From Lycocorax pyrrhopterus obiensis (lineage: Eukaryota > Chordata > Aves > Passeriformes > Paradisaeidae): DNA of 64,000 bases. The stretch spans positions 9,963,168 to 10,027,167 of the forward strand of contig JACSVZ010000016.1 of assembly GCA_014706295.1 (NCBI GenBank), in the 5' to 3' direction. This document shows, piece after piece, positions 14,015 to 24,172 of the stretch. The notes under the pieces were generated by a model. It was not told the origin of the DNA, did not search any database, and saw only the letters and a list, made by a program, of their open reading frames with translations. Position 1 is the stretch's first letter; each line of letters begins with the position of its first letter. The translations under genes were made by a program, and so were the position numbers.

Positions 14015-17000
14015 TCTGTGCATGCAAAACTCTAAGCAGGAGGAAAACGCCTTAGGGCTACACTGCTCTCTCCCCTCAATTTTTCCATGTCATGGGCTGG
14101 TGTTACCTAGCACAACTTGGCAACTGCAGCAACATGGCCTTCCAGCCACAGCACAAAAGTCCACTCATCAGAGGATCCAAGCACCAAAGAGTCACCAGCT
14201 AGGCTAGACACACACAACCATACCCAGTTCTCTAAAGCAGAGGTAAAAGTTTAGAACAGCACTGAAACTACAGCACTTCTAACAGCAACAAAAGAAGAGA
14301 GCTAGGGCAGGGCCAGCTGTTTGGAAACAGCCAAGAATATATGACAGGGAAGGCAGTGGGATGGGAGAGTGTAGAGGAATGCTGTGGATGAAAGAAATGT
14401 TTTTCAATTAAATTTGGGAAACAACATGATTATTTCAGCCAGTATCCTTAATGTTAGAGAAATAATTATACTACAAAGAGACTAAAAATACTTCAGAATC
14501 TAATGCCTGAACAACTCAGAGGCAGCTGGCAGGGAAGGACAGGGGAGCAGGGAAAAGGACAGTAGTTAGCTAGTTTGCATCAAAGCAGCAACAATCATTT
14601 TACCCAATAGGAGATGAACAGCCAATATCTGGGGTCATTGTCTTGTCGACCGCAATAAGAGAAAATTCCAGAATGGATAAAACAAGCATTATCCAGATAG
14701 TTTAAGCCTTTGGGGTGGGGTGGAAGATTGCTCTATGGAGAAAAAAAAAAAAAGCATGTGCAGTCCCTTTGGCATTTCTGAGATTAAAAGTGTAAATAAT
14801 AACCCATGAAAGAGATGGAAGGTAAAGCAAGAGTACTTAGTGCAGCCTTCCCCAACCTTTGTTGTTATACTTGCAGCTTCACCTTTCCCTTCCGAGCTCC
14901 AGACGTTTTCTCCTCTCCGCTTTACCTGCAAACACACGAAGCAGCTTTTCCTTCATCTTTCACTTGCGCAGACACCAACAGGAGAAACCACAACCTCCCC
15001 GCTCTCAGCTGCAACCTGAACAGCCTCAGCTGCCAGAAGGAGCACAGGGGAAGCTGGCCAAGGAGGCACAGCCCGCTCTACTGCGCGCTGGGAAACGCAG
15101 GCAAAGCTTTGGGGAACTGGAGCACCCTTACTGCATGTGAAGTTTTCGGGTGAACGGTTTGACTGAAGGTGCTCAACAACTTTTTCAGGCATGTGCAAGC
15201 AGTCCCGTAAATCACTCAGCTCCAGGCAGGTTTTCTTAGGAATGGCATAAGGTACAACCTACATGGAACAACTCTTCTGCCAAATCTAAGTTTTACCTCC
15301 AAAGCAAAAAAGGTACAAACACACGTCAAAAAATTGCTGTAAAAATGGTTTCATATGAACAAAACATTGTTGGGTTTCTTGCCTTAGCACACTCAAGAGA
15401 TGAGATAGTGGGGCTGAACCTTGCAAGGAAAGTTTCACTTTATGGCAAGAAATCCAGCCTGGGAAACAAGAGTCCCAAGGGTTAATGTCTGAGAAAGCTA
15501 CAAGCAACCAGCAAAGCTTTATAGTGGGTAGGGAGAAGGAACAGCCATGGCTCAAACTCCCCATATAATTACAACCTGATTCCTCCCTTGCCTCCCAGAA
15601 GAAGCTGTGCCTCCTCAATCCAATCCTAATTTTGGGAAATAAGAACCAACTTCAAACAGCAATTACTTTATTACACACTACTTTTCACAATGCTGCCCTT
15701 AAAAATATCTGCATAGTAGTTTTCAGCCAGTTCCTGTATCAGGTCTTCCATATCCTAATCTTTCACTAAACAGCATAATCACAGCAGGTATCTACCTAAC
15801 ACCACCATAGAGAGCATTGCCACAGCTTTTATGTTAAAGGTGACACACAGTTCAATTAAACAAGTTGTCCACAGCAACAGGAAAGCAGTGCATTTGGAAA
15901 AAAACTTTAAGCAAGCAGTTATGACACTGGTCCCCACCAGACCTGCCTTCTCATACCCTTTCTATATTCATTATTCACCCCCACACTGACCAAGGATCTT
16001 CTCTCACACTTACTCCCCAATCTCAGCACCACACAGGTGGGAGGGAACAGTGATGCTCCGAGCTAAGTGACTTAACTGCAGAACATGTTGCATCCTCTCG
16101 CAAAAATCCCCTCCCGAAGAAATCACAACAACGCTGTCCTAAGCAGATATGGATTCCCAGGGTAACAAGAGCCATCTGCAAAAACAGGGCTCTTGCAAGC
16201 ACATGCCAGAACTGAGAAAAGGTGTGGCTGTGTAAATTTGTGGACATTTGGTCACAAATAATGTATGGTGACAGTCAGCACAGTCCCGTCAGAAAGCCAC
16301 AAAAATTACAATTTCCTACCAATGACCACTTGAACCAGACCAGCAATACTTGCACTGATCTTAAGTCCTACCTTGAACTTTCAAATTAACCTGGTATTCA
16401 TAGATCATGTAAGACTAACACTTAATATTGCTTTGCTCTAATGGGCAACAGCAGCAAGTGCCAAGTAGCAAATGTGAAGAGACTGTTTTGCTTTTGTTCA
16501 GGTTATAAGGATGCAAAACACCTAAAAATGAAAAACATATCTCAGGCATCACACCAACATCAGCCCTCAGTGTTCCCTTCAGCAGGCCAACAGGCGACAC
16601 AAATACTGAGATGATATAAACAGTGGTATGAGATTCACCCCCTAATGTCATTGCATATATTCATAGTAACTGCTTAAGCTACTGTGATTGCTGCTGCTCA
16701 GGTATGTAGGAAACTGCTAAAATTGACAAAATTTACTAGAGAACTATCTGGCAGTACTTGTCTGCACCAAAACAAAACACTCTTCACCTTTCATGAAAGG
16801 ACTTAACACAGGTGCGCTGTACTTTGTGAGCTCTTAACGAGATACATTGTTATGTGCTGCATGAAGTTCCCACTCAACAGAAACATCACACTGCTTCCAA
16901 CAAGGCTCCTACTCATCTTACACGTCTGTAATCAACGTGCAACAACCTGGCAGAAGTTTTTCCCGAATTAAAAATTTAAAGCTTCAGGAAGAAACAGAAC

Positions 17001-17459
17001 ACATCAATCAATGCCAAAAACACAGTTCATAGGGCTCATGTCTTGTGCTGTTTGTAACACTGCGGTGAGTGTGGGACAGCGACACAGTATCAACTGAAAC
17101 ACAAGTGATAGATACTATGCTCTAAATGCTTTGAAGTCGGTTTTCAAACTCAAAGCACCTTCCAACAAAACTGAATTACCGCTGGTCACAGCCCCATCAG
17201 GTAGATGCCCTTAGCCGTGCACGTGTCAGCACGGTTCATTACTCTACCCTTGGCCGCAAGCGGGATGATTACTGACCAAACCAGGATTACACTGGAAGTT
17301 TCCTGTTTCCAGCCCAATACTAGAGGCAACTCGCTTTCACACCCCTCTCCCACACACTTCTGAAACACTGCTAATTCTGAAAAGTAAAAAAAACCTTGGC
17401 AACGCAGTAAGCACAGTACAGTATCCCCGGCTGAACAGGAGCGTCCAAACCTGCTTTGG

Positions 17460-19340
17460 AGGCACTCCCCAGCCCGTGCAGGTGCGGGCCAGCGGCTGGA
17501 CACCCGCAGGGATGCTGCGCTCCTGGACGCTTCTGCCACTAAAACATGCTGCAGTGAGGCCAAAGGCTCAACGAAACCACCCCAACCCGTGGCTGCCCAG
17601 GGGGACGATGCCGCCCGCCCCCCACCCACGGGATAGCACCGCCACGAGCACCCTCGATCCCAGCCCGCTCCTCGCGGTCGTTCCCGAGCGGAGCCGCACC
17701 CCGTCCCGCCCCGTCCCGGCTCACCTTCCCCGGCGGGCGCCCGGCTCCTACATCTCCTCCCGCTTCTGGAAGCTGATGCTGGCGTACGCGCTCAGGTCCT
17801 CGCCGCAGTGGCCGCTCCCACGCTGCTGGCCCGGGGGCTTCGGCGGCAGCGGCTGCTTCGCCTCGGCGGGGGCGTGCGAGTGGTGGTGGCGGCGGTGGCC
17901 ACAGTCCCTCACCAAGTCCAGGTCGATGTAGTTGAGCCCGTTCTCCAGGGCGGGCGCGGCCCCCGGCTCCCGGCGGGCGGCCGCCTCCCCCGCGCCGGGC
18001 CGCAGCCACACGTTCTCGAAGGAGGCCGAGCTGTGCCGCTTCACCTCCTCGGCGCCCCCCGCGCCGCCGCAAGGGAAGGGTGCCCCGAGCCCGCCCGCCG
18101 CTCCGCGGGCCGCGCTCGGCGTGGAGGAGAAGGTCTCGGAGCTGTGCCGCCGCCGGCCGCCCTGCGGGTCGGCGCGGATCACCTTGGCGCTCTGGTTGCG
18201 GCCGGGGCTGAGGCTGACGCGGGTGAAGGCGCTACCCGCGCCCAAGCCCCCCAGCAGGGAGGAGGAGCGCGGCGGCGCCGCCGACAGCTCGGCCGGCGGC
18301 CGCGGCAGCTCCGGGGACGCCGCGGTGGCGGCCACCGGCGGGGGCTTTTCGGGGCCGGCGCGGCCCCCCCGCACCTCGGCGTAGCTGAGCAGGCGGGCGG
18401 GCGAGCCGGGGGACGGGCTGTCGGCGCAGTCCGAGCAGGAGCCCCCGCCGGCCGCGGCGCCCCCCCGCTGCATCGCCACGTAGTCCCGGCCGGGCCGGGC
18501 CGCCCGCGCGGTAGCGAAGCCGGGCGGGCAGGGGGCCCGCGGCGGGCCCGGCTCCATGTTCATGTACTCCTCGGCGGCCTCGCTGCCCGGCGGCGGCAGG
18601 GCCATGCTCAGGGCAGCCGAGGGGAAGGGCGGCTTCTCGCCGGCGATGAACTCGATGTTCACGTACTCGCCGGGGCTCTTGGGCTCCGGGGGCAGCAGCA
18701 CGGGGGGCTGCTCTCGGGCCCGGGGCAGGGTGCTGGCTTTGGGGCCGCCCAGCGACAGCCGCGTGGGGCGCGCCAGACGGCCCTTGGTCTGCACGGCCGT
18801 GTCCACCTTGCGCGGGGGCTGCGCTTGAGGCGGGGGGCCGCCCTCGGGGCCGCCGCCGCCGCCCAGGCTGTCGCTGCTGGTGGAGGAGGACGAGTCCTCG
18901 GCCGCGTAAAGGAGGCGGCTGGAGCCGAGTGCGATGCGGGGCTGAGGGCTGCCCTCCTCGGCTGCCCCCGCCGGCCTGCTGCCGCCCCGCCGGTGCACAT
19001 GCTTGAAGGAGCGTGGCAGCGAGAAGTAAGAGTAGATGGGTTTGTGGTGCGCTGCGGTGGCCGCCTCCTCGATCCCCGGCTGCCCCGCAGCCCCGAAGTA
19101 GCAGTCGGGCGGAGTGCTGGTGGTGGAGCCGCTGGCTGGGGACATGTTGATATAGTCGCTGCCGCCGCAGGGGAGCTTCCCCTCGTTGCTCTCCACTGAG
19201 AGTTTTGGGTGGTGACCGGCACCATTTGTCCAGATCTTGCCGTAGCCCGCAGAGCTGCTGTCGGGGGAGTAGCTGCCACTGGGGGACATCATCATGTAGC
19301 CATTAGAGTCCACTGTGGCTGGAGGGTGGCGACCACCCCT
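17460..19340. other. GC- and CpG-rich block over the 3' half of IRS1
   Basis: The C-terminal half of IRS1 is strikingly GC- and CpG-rich, with alanine-, glycine- and proline-rich coding, compared with the moderate composition of the first half (19,430-21,286) and the AT-rich flanks. This high GC opens long spurious frames on the opposite strand, including a 463-codon one at 17,808-19,199. GC-biased evolution of avian third codon positions is the likely cause. Confidence 0.75.
17720..17730 (-). other. IRS1: Splice donor in the IRS1 3' UTR
   Basis: On the minus strand the sequence reads GGGAAG|GTGAGC, a strong 5' splice-site match with the intron beginning at 17,724. It lies 23 nt after the TAG stop at 17,748-17,750. 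This agrees with the known two-exon structure of mammalian IRS1, with the coding region in exon 1 and a separate 3' UTR exon. A junction only about 23 nt past the stop falls inside the usual 50-55 nt limit, so it should not trigger nonsense-mediated decay. Confidence 0.7.
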
Positions 19341-21286
19341 GCCAGGGTTGATGATCTGCTGTGGGGCCGACACACTCTTAGGACTCATGGGCATATAGTC
19401 ACCACCCTTGGGGGCCCCCCCCCCCCACTGGGTACAGGGGCTACACCAGGTGACATGGGCATGTAGCCATCATCCGTGTGCGGGGTGGGGTTGGTCCGAT
19501 GATGGCCACTGTCCATGTGGTGCATCTCCAGGCACTCCTCTGGGTAGGAGTGAGTGGGCACAAAGGCTGAGTGGCGGTAGGAGGGCAGCCTGCTGCTGCC
19601 ACAGGGGTAAGAAGGCAGCATCTCCGTGTACTCCTCAATGGAAGCCACGGAAGACTGCGAGGGTGTCTTCTGGTGGGAGATGGTGGGCGAAGTTCCTGCA
19701 GAGTGAGTCCGCTTCCTGAATGCCTTCTCCAAGTCGGCAACCTCCTCACTACCACCTCGAGGACAGCATGGTGTACTAGGATAGCGGGGCTGCTGCTGAG
19801 GGTGGCAGGTGCGTGGGATGAAGTGGCCATTGGGCGCTGCCAGGCTGCAGCAAGAGGAGGTGGCCTTCCCTCCCATGCAGATGTAGTTGAGGTCTTCATC
19901 ACCCCGGGCAGGGGGGGTGTGTCCCAATGAATCAGGGGTTACACTTCGAAAAGAGCTGCGAAAGTCACATGGGCTAGAACCATACTCATCAGAAGAAATA
20001 AATCCACCATCACTAGGGGAGCCAGAAACTGAAGCACTAGACCTTCGTGGAAACAGGCAGTCTGAGGTGGAGCCGTGGCCACTGGTGCTGCTGGATGACA
20101 GGCTGACTGGACTGGTGGCTGAAGGAGAGCAGCGCGAGGAAGGCATTGGGATGGACCGGCTGTGGTTGAGTGGAGGATGGAGCCTGGAGTTACCACGGTG
20201 TCTGTGTGAATGAGTCCGGTTAGCACTGGGACTAACTGGGCTACCATCCACAGAGGCAGGTCTTGACATTGTGCCTTCCCCATCACTCGATGCTCGAACC
20301 CGGAAAGAGCTGGGTTTGCCACCTGTACCTCCACCACCGGCAGGAGAAGTGGCCGTGACGCTCTCGGTCCTGGACCGCCGACTGAGCCCCACTTGGCTCG
20401 GGGGAGGGTTGCTGACATGGTGCCTGCTGCGAAGGGGCACAGAGATTGGGTTGGAACAGTTTGAGGAGGACTGGCTCTTGCTGCGGGGCCGGAATTCCTC
20501 ACTCATGGCTCGCATGGCCTCCAGGATAGTTTCATGCATGTTCTGTGCCACCACTGAGTCATCCACTTGCATCCAGAACTCACCAGGTCCGGTGACAGCT
20601 GAGCGTCCCACCTCAATGAAGAAGAAGTTCTCAGAGTGACCACAGCGGCGGATATTGAGCAGCTGCAGCACCACAGCAGCCGCATCTGAATTCAGCTTTA
20701 CAAAGCTGATGGTCTTGTTAGTCAGGCACAGGCGGTAGATGCCAATCAGGTTCTTTGTCTGGCCTAGGCCCTTAGGCTTCAGAATTACTTGCCAAACTTC
20801 CTTAAAAGCTGGACCAGGGGCTACCTCACCATAGCTGTCCTCACCTGCTTCCCCCAGTCCTGTGCTGCTGCCACCAAAAGTGACATCGCTGTGGTGGTGG
20901 TGGTGATGGTGATGGAGGTGGTGGTGGCCCTTGGCCCTGTTGTGCAACTGCAGCAGCGCTTGGTACCAGCTCTCCTGCTCAGGTTCGCTGTCAGCTGCAA
21001 TGGCAAAGTGCTCGTCCTTGGTGTAGAGGGCCACCAGGTGCTTGTTCTTGGAGTCAGCCCGTTTGTTGATGTTGAAGCAGCTTTCTAGTGGGATGGAGCG
21101 CTTGGGGGCCCCTGACTTGTGTCTCCATTTCTTCTCATTCTCGTAATACTCCAGCCGGGCGGGTCCAGACTCACTGGCTGCCCTCAGCACGAAAAATCGT
21201 TTATGCATGCTCTTGGGTTTGCGCAAGTAACCCACCTTTCTGACATCTGAGAAGAAGCCCTCATTATTATCCGTGGGGCTGGCCAT
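17748..21286 (-). CDS. IRS1: Insulin receptor substrate 1 (IRS1), full coding region with an apparent frameshift
   Basis: IRS1 is the cytoplasmic docking adaptor phosphorylated by the insulin and IGF-1 receptors; it recruits PI3-kinase, GRB2 and SHP2. The ATG at 21,286 (MASPTDNNEG) has a good Kozak context (A at -3, G at +4). An in-frame TAA lies 37 codons upstream with no other ATG between. Residues about 13-117 form the PH domain (YLRKPKSMHKRFFVLR), a histidine run fills 121-132, and residues about 161-264 form the PTB domain. S309 lies in RSRTESVTATSP, equivalent to human Ser312 (rodent Ser307). Tyrosine motifs follow: YICM (Y468), YTEM (Y553), YMPM (Y608), a second YMPM, YMMM, YINM, YVNI (GRB2 site), YMNM, YVAM, NYIDL (SHP2 site) and YASI near the end. 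Codons 1-620 are in one frame (21,286-19,427). The rest, 548 codons from the ATG at 19,394, is in another frame, joined across a 12-G run. The expected product is about 1,180 residues against 1,242 in human. It is a single coding exon. Confidence 0.97.
19415..19426 (-). other. IRS1: 12-base G/C homopolymer where the IRS1 frame breaks
   Basis: On the minus strand there are 12 G's between the AGT serine codon (S620) and CCCCCAAGGG. As written, the upstream frame runs on for 13 codons past S620 and stops at a TGA at 19,382-19,384. The downstream IRS1 frame (GDYMPMSPKS) is reached only if the run is one base longer (13) or two shorter (10). Both sides match IRS1 closely, so an indel in a hard-to-sequence homopolymer is the simplest explanation. 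Confidence 0.9.
20886..20924 (-). repeat. IRS1: CAC/CAT microsatellite-like repeat encoding polyhistidine
   Basis: On the coding strand, CAC and CAT codons alternate to give a histidine-rich run (residues about 121-132, one leucine interrupting) between the PH and PTB domains. On the plus strand it appears as GGTGGTGGTGATGGTGATGG. Trinucleotide runs like this vary in length between individuals and species. Confidence 0.85.
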
Positions 21287-21306
21287 GATGAGAGGCAGTT
21301 GAGCTG

Positions 21307-21384
21307 TTACTGCAGCTCGCAGTCTGCAAGACCCCAAAACAGCCAAGCCAACCGGGAAAGGCAACCACCTAAAATAAAATTCAT
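21307..21384 (-). other. IRS1: Short upstream ORF in the IRS1 leader
   Basis: An ATG at 21,384 opens a 25-codon frame that ends at a TAA (21,307-21,309), 20 nt before the IRS1 start codon and out of frame with it. Its start context is weak (T at -3, A at +4), so scanning ribosomes would often pass it. I see nothing that suggests a conserved peptide. Confidence 0.6.
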
Positions 21385-21396
21385 GCACCAACAATT

Positions 21397-21415
21397 AAAA
21401 AAAAAAAAAAAAAAA
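21397..21415. repeat. Poly-A/T run of 19 bases
   Basis: A plain A19 on the plus strand (T19 in the IRS1 leader). It is a simple repeat likely to vary in length. Confidence 0.95.
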
Positions 21416-22305
21416 GACAAAATAGCTCAGGATCCTCTTTTGAGAACGGGACGGGGGAGGGACAGAAGCAGGGTGAGAGCAGCTGTTCAGTGGCAGAAGC
21501 AGCTTCCAGCACCAAATCAGAGTTTGTGTTGCTGTTTATGCCCAAATCGCGCTTAGATGGGTAAGCTCGTCCTTAAAAAGTCCAGTCCCGATCAGTCCAG
21601 ACGAAAGTCTCGTCCCAAAATCAGCCGCCGGGAATGAGAAACGCATCTTCCCTTGCAGGGTCGGGCTCCGGCGGGGCCAGGAGCGGGGCGGGGGTCCCTT
21701 TCCTCCGCTCCCTGTCCCCGGCTCAAGTTTGCCTCCGCGAGCAGCGATCGCTGTTGCAGATTAAATATCCTCTCGGGGGCGGAGATTGTTTTGCAAAGTC
21801 CGGGGTTTGCACCCAAAAATACACGCTGCTTTCCCCTCTCTCGCCCTCCCCCCCAAAAAGAGAAAACAAATTAAAAAAAAAATGCCGCCCACAATACAAC
21901 CCCCTTCCCCAAATATCAGCGCCGAGGCTGCTGCTCCTGCTCGTGCATGCGGAGGAGGCTGGCGACCCCATTCAGTCCCATCTCGTTAGGCAGAGAAAGT
22001 GCCATTTCCACACGCGGCGCAGCCCGGCAGCGGCGGGAGGGGAGGCAAGCCCGAGTGCCGAAGGAACATCCTCTCTTCCTCCTCCTCTTCATTCCAGGCG
22101 GCAGCGCCTCAGCGGCCGGCGGCGCGGCCCCCTCCCGTGCCCCAGCCCGCCGGGGGAGCGGGCACCGCCGCGGCGGCTCCTTCTGCGTCGGCTTCTCCTC
22201 GGAGTTTCCCGGCGCCCCGCACCAAAACAGGCGGCGGGGGCCGCGCTCGCCAGTCCAGCCCCCTCCGCCCGCCGCCGCGGCTCAGGCTCACTCCAAGGAG
22301 AACAA

Positions 22306-22311
22306 CACGTG
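22306..22311. promoter_or_regulatory. IRS1: Palindromic E-box CACGTG in the IRS1 promoter region
   Basis: A perfect CACGTG followed by ACGGCG sits within the CpG island. It is the core bound by USF, MYC/MAX and TFE/MITF bHLH-zip factors. The RHBDD1 promoter carries one too. Binding is not shown by sequence alone. Confidence 0.45.
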
Positions 22312-22431
22312 ACGGCGCCAGTGCGTGGACCATCCCCGGAGCCGCCGCCGGGCTCCCGGCCAGCGCCGCCGCTCCGCCCTCCGCCCTGCCCTCATTCAGC
22401 GCGGCCGCGGGGCCGCCGCCGCCGCGCCCCC

Positions 22432-22436
22432 ATTGG
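22432..22436 (-). promoter_or_regulatory. IRS1: CCAAT box (NF-Y type) in the IRS1 CpG island
   Basis: The plus strand reads CATTGGTG, which on the gene's strand is CACCAATG, a good NF-Y core. It lies downstream of the TATA-like box in gene orientation, so it may belong to a second start site nearer the coding region. Confidence 0.4.
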
Positions 22437-22523
22437 TGCCGCCGCCCGTCCGTCACGGCGGCGGCCGGCCGGGCTGGGGCGCGGCGCGTAGTAAAGAGGC
22501 GTAGACGCCATTCAGCGCCGTGT

Positions 22524-22531
22524 TATTTATA
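22524..22531 (-). promoter_or_regulatory. IRS1: TATA-like box oriented toward IRS1
   Basis: The minus strand reads GGGTATAAATAAC, a close match to the TATA consensus, isolated inside very GC-rich sequence. If used, transcription would start near 22,495, about 1.2 kb before the ATG. CpG-island promoters are often TATA-less, so this may be one of several start sites. Confidence 0.45.
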
Positions 22532-22967
22532 CCCGCCGCCGGCGGCCTCTGCAGTGTGGCGGCTCCCGGGCCCGGCCGGGTGGGGAGCTGCTCCCGCCTA
22601 CCCGCAGCCGTGGCCGCCGGCCTCGCTGGGAGGGGAACGGAGCGGAGCGGGGGGCGTCGCGGGTGCGGCCGCGCCCGCCGCGCCCGCCGCGCCCGGGGCT
22701 CGTTCCGCTCCTCGGGCTCAGACGCGGCCCCGGCGCTGCCAGCGCGGCCGGTCCCCAACAGGGGCCTGGCAGGACGGGGGGGCTCGGCCCGGCGCTGCCT
22801 CCGGCCTGCGCAGCGGGTCCCGTGTCTCCCCGAGCCGCTCTGTGCTGAATTAAACGGAGCGTGCAGCGGGAGCGGCCGTGCCGGGGCTGGACGTGCCGCG
22901 CCCGCAACTCTACCCTGGGCCCCGGGAACAAGTGCGGGAGCGCTGCGGCCGCATCCACTGCTCAATG

Positions 22968-22980
22968 CTGCCCTCTGCGG
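22968..22980. promoter_or_regulatory. CTCF-like motif upstream of IRS1
   Basis: CTGCCCTCTGCGG resembles the reverse-oriented CTCF core (TGCCCTCTGNTGG type), with one or two mismatches. It is a motif match only. Confidence 0.3.
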
Positions 22981-24172
22981 GACAGCCTCCGCCCGCCCGC
23001 CCGGACCTGTTGTGGGCTGTGACTTCGGGGGGCTGGGTGGGACTTTGGGGGTGCTTTTGATTTTCCCTGGTGACAGGTAGGATGGGTGACCCTGGACAGC
23101 CGTGGAGGGCAGCGGGGCTCTAATCGCCCTGCGCTGGCACTGCCCTACCCGAGCAGGCTGACTGCAGCTGGCCAGAGGTGAAAGCGCCACAGCGGTGCTC
23201 TCATTTACTCTTCAGGTTAAAATTAAATACAAAATTACACTCTTACTTGAATTTGTGTAGGTCCAAACACGGGATAAATAAGTCAGAGGCCTTTCTAATG
23301 CATCTGCACTACAAAATTTGCTGCTGCACAGATCATGGTCATACAATTATTTGAGAGGAGCAGTTACCTGAACAGTTGAAACACACCCAGAAAGGACAGC
23401 AGACAGTAGCACGAACCACCCTTGTATATTATCTTATAGAAAACACCATAAAGCACAGAATTGTTTACGGGTGTTTGCCGAACACAAGATGACAATTTCT
23501 AATGCAAGAGTAGAGTCTAGCTGGTAAGGAGTGAGAGAAAAAGACAATCCATGCTATAATAATAACATGTATCATCACCTCGTTCTTTCCTCCACTTTAC
23601 ACCATAGCTCATCACGACAAACCCAGATATTTGTATTGAAAATAAATCTGTTATACATACCTTGAGATAAAGATTAGTACAAACCGAGTGTATTTCTATC
23701 CTCCAACAAATAGGACAGGAAATTGCTCCCCCAGCCCACACCATGGAGCTGTGGGACAGAATTGCAGCCCCAAGGCATATTAAGATCAGCTATCATGGCT
23801 GTCATTAATGACAAGGTATGTTTTGTGAGAGGAGGGCACCATCCCCATACATCCATGGCTAAAAAGTCCTATGGCAGGAGGATAGCTCCTAAACCTCCTC
23901 TCTCTGTCCCTTCACTAGCATGGGAATGCATGTTTGTGCACAGAATATACATGCCACTTTTTAAATGAAACAATTTGCACATAGTAGGTAAGGTTATTGA
24001 TATTAAATAATAACTTTTATTTGCTCTGCCCCATTCTTTGTCTTGGCAGGTGTTACACTGATATGCACATGTAAATGGAATGATCTCTTGATGGAGAATA
24101 ACCACCATCTGATTGGTATTGTGTTGTGCCAGGGAGCATGGATTTGAGGGTAAAAGCATGAGACAGTCCTAT

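Larger units (their letters stand above)
1..17724 (-). other. IRS1: Non-coding DNA downstream of IRS1, probable 3' UTR intron
   Basis: This AT-rich stretch has no open frame that looks like a conserved protein. The open frames present are short, mostly lack an ATG start, and have no domain-like composition. A consensus splice donor lies 23 nt after the IRS1 stop codon, and mammalian IRS1 is known to have its second exon entirely in the 3' UTR after a very long intron. I therefore infer that this segment is mainly that intron, continuing past the left edge. I could not identify the acceptor or the 3' exon, which may lie inside or outside the window. Elements listed separately within it are a CR1 tail, a solo LTR, an inverted repeat and two patches of interest. 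Confidence 0.5.
21287..22495 (-). other. IRS1: Probable IRS1 5' UTR
   Basis: This is the sequence upstream of the IRS1 ATG up to a start site inferred about 30 bases beyond a minus-strand TATA box. A leader of roughly 1.2 kb fits the long 5' UTR of mammalian IRS1. It contains a T19 run on the sense strand (A's at 21,397-21,415), several upstream ATGs and a GC-rich distal part. The 5' boundary is an inference and could lie several hundred bases either way. Confidence 0.5.
21610..23120. other. IRS1: CpG island at the IRS1 promoter
   Basis: The segment is dense in CpG and GC boxes, with abrupt AT-rich sequence on its upstream side after 23,200. It spans the distal 5' UTR and promoter of IRS1. 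Open frames on both strands here are by-products of GC richness. Candidate sites inside it are listed separately. Confidence 0.85.

Noticed and set aside
13157..14207. Open frames of 80-102 codons around 13.2-14.2 kb
   Set aside because: They overlap the solo LTR and its flanks in several frames. None resembles a retroviral or cellular protein.
17808..19199. 463-codon open frame on the plus strand opposite IRS1
   Set aside because: It is antisense to well-supported IRS1 coding sequence. Its Arg/Gly/Ala-rich composition is what reverse-reading GC-rich codons produces, with no domain.
21287..21394. Possible 36-residue N-terminal extension of IRS1
   Set aside because: The frame is open, but it begins with TTG, contains no ATG before 21,286, and is closed by a TAA at 21,395-21,397. 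The MASP start matches the family.
22453..23190. Long open frames on both strands (up to 285 codons) in the IRS1 promoter CpG island
   Set aside because: Stop codons are rare in GC-rich DNA. The translated sequences are low-complexity Pro/Arg/Ala and overlap on both strands.
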